37,661 bases of DNA from contig DYLN01000020.1 of NCBI GenBank assembly GCA_020722085.1, forward strand, positions 1-37,661, given 5' to 3'. Shown here piece after piece: positions 33,373 to 37,661 of the stretch. Positions within the stretch are counted from its first letter, which is position 1, and each line of letters opens with the position of its first letter. Under the pieces are notes generated by a model that was not told the origin of the DNA, did not search any database, and saw only the letters and a program-made list of their open reading frames with translations. The DNA is from Melioribacter roseus (lineage in GTDB: Bacteria; Bacteroidota; Ignavibacteria; Ignavibacteriales; Melioribacteraceae). The position numbers and the translations under genes are program-made.

Positions 33373-34566
33373 TTATTTTAGTTTTGAAATTGCTTCCCTT
33401 ATTCTTTCAACTGCCTGCTGCAGATTTTCTTTTGAAGTTGCGTAAGATAACCGAATGTATCCTTCCGCACCAAAAGCACTGCCAGGCACTGTTGCAACTT
33501 TGGCTTCTTGAAGCAGATACATTGCAAAATCAGTTGAGTTTTTTATCAGTATCTTATCCGTTTTCTTGTTAAAGAAAGTAGAAATTTTTGGAAAAAGATA
33601 AAACGCCCCTTGAGGTTTGTAGCAGTTTATGCCGTCCATTGTTGTCAATTCATTGTACAGATAATCTCTTCTTGTTTGAAATTCATTTTTTAAATTTTCG
33701 ATATAGTCCTGCGGACCGTTGAAAGCCTCCACTCCGGCTGCCTGAGATATAGAGCTTGCATTTGAAGTGCTGTGGCTTTGAAGTTTGTTTATTGCAGAAA
33801 TAATTTCTTCTGGTCCGGCAGCGTAGCCAATTCTCCATCCGGTCATTGCATAGGATTTTGATAATCCGTTTACAAGTATTGTTCTTTTTTTAATTTCGTT
33901 GCCAAGAGAGGGAAAGCTTACAAGCTTAAAATTATCGTAGACGAGCTTTTCATAGATTTCATCACTGATAACATAAAATTTATGCTGTAATACTATGTCT
34001 GCAATTTCTTCAAGTTCTTTTCGTGTATAGCATGAGCCAGTAGGATTTGATGGATTGCACAAAATCAAAATTTTTGTGTATGGTGTAATTGCTTTCTTCA
34101 GTTGTTCCGGGGTGATCTTAAACCCGTTTTCTTCTGTAGTCGGAATAATTACAGATTGACCGTGAGCAAGTGTAACCATTTCTGGGTAACTGACCCAGTA
34201 TGGAGAAGAGAAGATTACTTCATCGTCTACATAGACTAAAGATTGAATTGCATTGTAAAGACTTTGTTTTGCACCGTTCGAGACTATTATTTCTTTTATT
34301 GAATAATCCAGTCCGTTCTCTCTTTTAAGTTTTGCCGCAATTGCATTTCTCAGCTCAACTGTTCCGGGGTTCAGTGTGTATCTTGTTTGATTATTGTCTA
34401 TCGCACGCTTGGCGGCTTCTTTTACATTAGGGGGTGTGGGGAAGTCTGTTTCTCCGACACTCAAATCAATTACGCTCTCGCCGCGGGCGAGCATCTCTTT
34501 TGCTTCGCCTGCAACTTTCATTGTGGGAGACACATTAATCTTACTAATTCTTTTTGAAATCAGCAT
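33373..34566 (-). CDS. Class I/II PLP aminotransferase (aspartate aminotransferase-like)
   Basis: A 397-residue fold-type I enzyme. 'LISKRISKINVSPTMKVAGEAKEMLARGESVIDLSVGETDFPTP' is the start of the AspC-like Ib subgroup; 'NPSNPTGS' and 'SDEIYEKLVYD' are PLP contacts; the Schiff-base lysine is K237 in 'VNGLSKSYAMTGWRIGY'; the substrate carboxylate Arg is in 'GYIRLSYATS'. Aspartate to oxaloacetate transfer is probable; other family members use aromatic acids or prephenate. Start preceded by AAGGAG. Divergent from ppc, which makes oxaloacetate, the aminotransferase's product/partner. Confidence 0.9.
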   Translation of the reverse strand: MLISKRISKINVSPTMKVAGEAKEMLARGESVIDLSVGETDFPTPPNVKEAAKRAIDNNQTRYTLNPGTVELRNAIAAKLKRENGLDYSIKEIIVSNGAKQSLYNAIQSLVYVDDEVIFSSPYWVSYPEMVTLAHGQSVIIPTTEENGFKITPEQLKKAITPYTKILILCNPSNPTGSCYTRKELEEIADIVLQHKFYVISDEIYEKLVYDNFKLVSFPSLGNEIKKRTILVNGLSKSYAMTGWRIGYAAGPEEIISAINKLQSHSTSNASSISQAAGVEAFNGPQDYIENLKNEFQTRRDYLYNELTTMDGINCYKPQGAFYLFPKISTFFNKKTDKILIKNSTDFAMYLLQEAKVATVPGSAFGAEGYIRLSYATSKENLQQAVERIREAISKLK

Positions 34567-34741
34567 TCTTTACTCCTTGTGAATTCGATTGGGAAGGAAA
34601 CTTGAGAACATTTTAAAAAATTAGACATAATATAGTATTTTAGAAATTAATTTTGTAATAATAGACTCAATTTTATAATAACTTTTTGGAAATTACACGG
34701 AAATATGTGAATTATTGCAGAAGAATTGGATATTTATTCAT

Positions 34742-34770
34742 TTGTAATTTGCATGGTAATTTAATAGAAT
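34742..34770 (+). promoter_or_regulatory. Candidate promoter of ppc
   Basis: TTGTAA (34742-34747), a 17-base spacer and TAGAAT (34765-34770) end 36 bases before the ppc ATG. It resembles the phoH and metY leader promoters. The rest of the 34567-34741 divergent region appears to have only AT-rich DNA. Confidence 0.45.
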
Positions 34771-34806
34771 CGCACGCTGAAAAAAGACAATTGGTAAGAT
34801 TAATAA

Positions 34807-37557
34807 ATGGATAAAAGACCGTTAGACTATCTGGAATCTACAAAGCAGGATAGGAAGCTGAGAGAAGACATTAGAATTTTAGGAGCGCTTCTCGGCGAAG
34901 TTTTAATTGAGCAGGAAGGAAAAAATCTTTACCTAATTGTTGAACGGCTTCGCAGTCTAACAAAAAAATTAAGAAATAATCCAACCGCAGAGGTCATAGA
35001 CAAAATCAAAAAAATAATTGAACGGCTCGATTATGAAAACGCATACAAAGTAGTGAGAGCATTTTCGATTTATTTTATTCTTGTTAATGCATGCGACGAA
35101 GTGCACAAAGTACGTCTCGAATACAACAGCAAAAAAATTTTGGATGATACATTCACTTATGTAATTAAAAAATTAAAACAAAACGGTTATTCGAAAAATA
35201 GTTTACACGATTTATTAAGCAGAATTTCCATTACACCTGTATTTACCGCTCATCCCACAGAAGCAACAAGACAAACAATTCTAAGAAAAATTCTTTACTT
35301 AACGCAGCTGCTGCTTCATAAAGAGTTTCATAAACTAAATGAAAGCGAACACCAGAAACTTCTTGAAAAAATAAAAACCCAGATCACATTAATCTGGCAG
35401 TCAACTGAAATTCGTTTTCATAAAGTAACGGTTAGAGATGAAATTCAGAGAGGACTTTTTTTCATGAAGGATATTATGTATCCGGAAATTCCAAATTTAT
35501 ATTCTAAGCTTGAATACTCTGTCCAAAAGTATTACGGAAACCGGCTTTACACACCGCCGTTCATTGAATTTGGGAGCTGGATAGGCGGCGACCGCGATGG
35601 GCATCCGTACGTTACACTCGACATAACAAAAAACGCATTGCTGAATTATCAGAAAACAATAATAGAACTTTATCTAGGTGACCTGCAAATTCTTTATTCT
35701 TACTTGAGTTCATCAATTAATATTGTTGGTATAAGTAAACCTCTTCTTTTCTCAGTCGAAAAAGAAAAAAGAGAACTTGACATGGAAATTACTGGTAGTC
35801 ATCTGCGCGAACCGAGTGAAATTTACAGGCATAAACTTATTTTAATTTCAGAAAAGTTAAGAAGGATAATTAACGGCAAAACCGGCGCTTATAAAAACGT
35901 GAATGAGTTTAAAAGTGATCTTAAGCTGCTTTCCAATTCGCTGATAAATAACAAGGGAGAATTAATTTTTAAAAATGTGTTAAAACCTTTCATCGATAAA
36001 GTAGACACTTTTGGATTTCATTTTGTCAAACTCGACATCCGGCAGAATTCGGAAAAAATAAATGCTGCTGTAAATGAAATTCTTAATCAATCCAAAATCT
36101 GCTATCATTATTTAAATAAAAGCGAGGAAGAAAAAATTGATATTCTCACAGATGAAATTTTAAATCCGAGACCAATTGTCAACAATTTTTCCCGCCTGTC
36201 GAATGAAGCAAAAACGATAATAGGCGAGATAGGGCTTATCAAATGGGGCAAAGAAAATATATGTTCAACCTGCTGTGATGATTATATTATCAGCAACAGT
36301 TCTTCTGTAAGTGATGTGCTGTCCGTTCTTCTGCTGGCAAAGGAAGTCGGATTGATTGAATTGATTAACGGAAAAATTGTTAAATCGGAAATCAATATTA
36401 TTCCTCTTTTTGAAACTATAAATGATTTAAGGCGCTGCGCCGATCTGGTGGAAATATTGTTTAACAACAGAGCTTATAAACTTCATCTGGTATGCCGCAG
36501 CAGTCTGCAGAAAATAATGCTGGGTTACTCTGACAGCAATAAAGACGGGGGAATAATTACATCCAATTATGAATTATTTGCTGCCCAGCAGAAGCTTACT
36601 CAGATCAGCAGAAAATATAATGTTGAATTGGTTCTTTTTCATGGACGGGGAGGCAGTATATCACGCGGCGGCGGACCAATTAATAAATCAATTCTTTCAC
36701 AGCCGCAAGGCTCAATTAACGGAAAAATAAAAATAACAGAGCAGGGAGAAATGATTTCATCAAAGTATCTGCTGCCTCAAATCGCTAATAGAACTCTGGA
36801 ATTAATTTCTTCAGCGGTTATTTTGTCTTCTGCTAATATTGATAAGCATAACGGAAAAAATATCAGCCGGTACAAAAAAATATTCGAACTGATTTCGGAG
36901 AAAGCTTTTTACAGTTACAAGAATTTGGTTAACGGTAAAAACTTTGCTGATTATTTTAGAGAAGCAACACCTATTGATGTAATTGAACGTATTGAGATTG
37001 GTTCACGTCCCGCATCCAGAAAAAAGGGAAATGACATAAAATCATTAAGAGCTATACCGTGGGTTTTTGCATGGACTCAGAACAGGCAGACAATTTCTGG
37101 CTGGTATGGTTTCGGAACCGCGGTAACAAGTTTAATTAAAGAAGAAAAAATTTCATGGAACGAATTGAGTCAGATGTACAAACAATGGCTCTTTTTCAAA
37201 GTATTGATTGACAATATTGAAATGGTTTTGTTGAAAACCGATATGGTAATCGGCAGAGAATATGCCGGACTTTATAAAGGAGGTAATGAGATTTTTAGTA
37301 TGATCGAATCGGAATATAATTTATCTGTGAAGGCAGTCTTAAAAATTACAAATCAAAAATATTTGATGGATGCGAATCCTTCTTTGCAGAGATCAATCCT
37401 TCTAAGAAATCCGTACATCGATCCTATAAGTTTTATTCAGGTAAAGTTTATTAAGGAATTCAGAAAAACAAAAAGTAAAACACAAAAGGCAAAATTACTT
37501 TTATTACTGCGGTCTACCGTGAACGGAATAGCCGCAGGAATTAGGAATACGGGATAA
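34807..37557 (+). CDS. ppc: Phosphoenolpyruvate carboxylase
   Basis: A 916-residue enzyme making oxaloacetate from PEP and bicarbonate. Catalytic His149 is in 'VFTAHPTEATRQT'. 'FGSWIGGDRDGHPYV', 'GYSDSNKDGGIITSNYEL' and 'FHGRGGSISRGGGP' are the bicarbonate, Mg and PEP-binding motifs. The C-terminus ends 'LLLRSTVNGIAAGIRNTG', with Arg where many PEPCs have QNTG. No phosphorylatable N-terminal Ser (plant type). Length is normal. GGTAAG is a weak ribosome binding site. A strong terminator follows at 37559. Neighbouring aminotransferase suggests aspartate supply. Confidence 0.96.
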   Translation: MDKRPLDYLESTKQDRKLREDIRILGALLGEVLIEQEGKNLYLIVERLRSLTKKLRNNPTAEVIDKIKKIIERLDYENAYKVVRAFSIYFILVNACDEVHKVRLEYNSKKILDDTFTYVIKKLKQNGYSKNSLHDLLSRISITPVFTAHPTEATRQTILRKILYLTQLLLHKEFHKLNESEHQKLLEKIKTQITLIWQSTEIRFHKVTVRDEIQRGLFFMKDIMYPEIPNLYSKLEYSVQKYYGNRLYTPPFIEFGSWIGGDRDGHPYVTLDITKNALLNYQKTIIELYLGDLQILYSYLSSSINIVGISKPLLFSVEKEKRELDMEITGSHLREPSEIYRHKLILISEKLRRIINGKTGAYKNVNEFKSDLKLLSNSLINNKGELIFKNVLKPFIDKVDTFGFHFVKLDIRQNSEKINAAVNEILNQSKICYHYLNKSEEEKIDILTDEILNPRPIVNNFSRLSNEAKTIIGEIGLIKWGKENICSTCCDDYIISNSSSVSDVLSVLLLAKEVGLIELINGKIVKSEINIIPLFETINDLRRCADLVEILFNNRAYKLHLVCRSSLQKIMLGYSDSNKDGGIITSNYELFAAQQKLTQISRKYNVELVLFHGRGGSISRGGGPINKSILSQPQGSINGKIKITEQGEMISSKYLLPQIANRTLELISSAVILSSANIDKHNGKNISRYKKIFELISEKAFYSYKNLVNGKNFADYFREATPIDVIERIEIGSRPASRKKGNDIKSLRAIPWVFAWTQNRQTISGWYGFGTAVTSLIKEEKISWNELSQMYKQWLFFKVLIDNIEMVLLKTDMVIGREYAGLYKGGNEIFSMIESEYNLSVKAVLKITNQKYLMDANPSLQRSILLRNPYIDPISFIQVKFIKEFRKTKSKTQKAKLLLLLRSTVNGIAAGIRNTG

Positions 37558-37558
37558 G

Positions 37559-37609
37559 AAAACCTTCGAGGTTCACAGCTTGTAACCAAACGTAAATCTC
37601 GAAGGTTTT
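37559..37609. terminator. Bidirectional terminator between ppc and the T9SS protein gene
   Basis: AAAACCTTCGAG (37559-37570) and CTCGAAGGTTTT (37598-37609) form a perfect 12-bp stem with a 27-base loop. A-run and T-run flank it on both strands, so it can end transcripts of ppc and of the convergent gene. It begins right after the ppc stop codon. Confidence 0.75.
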
Positions 37610-37615
37610 GATTAT

Positions 37616-37661
37616 TTATTTTATCAGCATCAATTTTTTAGTCGATACAAAATCACCTGCC
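37616..37661 (-). CDS. C-terminal end of a protein with T9SS type A sorting tail (partial)
   Basis: Read on the minus strand, the frame ending at the TAA (37618-37616) encodes AGDFVSTKKLMLIK at its C-terminus. This matches the end of the T9SS type A sorting domain, which typically reads like 'AGxFxxTKKLxLLK'. The rest of the gene lies beyond the window. Proteins with such tails are exported by the type IX secretion system and anchored or released at the surface. Too short to identify the rest of the protein. Confidence 0.7.
   Translation of the reverse strand, partial: AGDFVSTKKLMLIK

Overview
This is a 37.7 kb, AT-rich, gene-dense bacterial chromosome segment of mostly housekeeping content. 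Several features suggest the Bacteroidota/Chlorobiota/Ignavibacteriota group, perhaps an Ignavibacteria-like organism. A reading frame entering from the right edge ends in a type IX secretion (T9SS) type A sorting tail. The metY-aspartokinase-metX order, serC next to a DUF1015 gene, and many low-GC proteins also fit. The placement is by eye; no database was searched.

Layout. 1-2.5 kb: DUF2461 protein, HAD phosphatase, RsbRD-N domain protein, small lipoprotein. 2.5-5.5 kb (minus): MarR regulator, DUF1015 protein and serC, closed by a good terminator. 5.6-8.7 kb: DUF2203, OsmC-like protein, a GxxExxY gene between inverted repeats, an NCS2 purine permease and DUF2905. 8.8-12.7 kb: arginase, a double PspC membrane protein overlapping another membrane protein, and an ECF sigma/anti-sigma pair. 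12.9-20.3 kb: alaS, tag, CoA-binding protein, aldehyde dehydrogenase, DUF423, phoH. 20.3-24.7 kb: a 0.5 kb leader followed by metY, aspartokinase and metX. 24.7-29.6 kb: a secreted HExxH protein, a small exported protein, and a TRAP transporter whose binding-protein gene converges on its permease genes. 29.7-37.6 kb: a degenerate galactokinase-like protein, TPR protein, aroE, aspartate-type aminotransferase, ppc, and the T9SS tail.

The main discovery candidate is the leader at 20373-20790. It contains two strong sigma70-type promoter matches and two unannotated short ORFs of 28 and 35 codons. Their ends hold Met/Cys runs (MCMMM and MCMCMIMCM). Each ORF ends in a segment able to pair with the 5' arm of the intrinsic terminator just downstream, making an antiterminator. 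The first ORF also has a long alternative helix between its start and its end, the classic four-segment attenuator layout. The two attenuators stand in series before metY (sulfide assimilation into homocysteine), aspartokinase and metX (homoserine acetylation). The likely logic is that scarce Met-tRNA or Cys-tRNA stalls the leader ribosomes and opens the methionine operon. I saw no SAM riboswitch here.

Other points worth a second look are a GHMP/galactokinase-fold protein that appears to have lost its catalytic residues, AT-rich palindromes upstream of marR, a structured intergenic region by tag, and an 8-bp-period tandem repeat.
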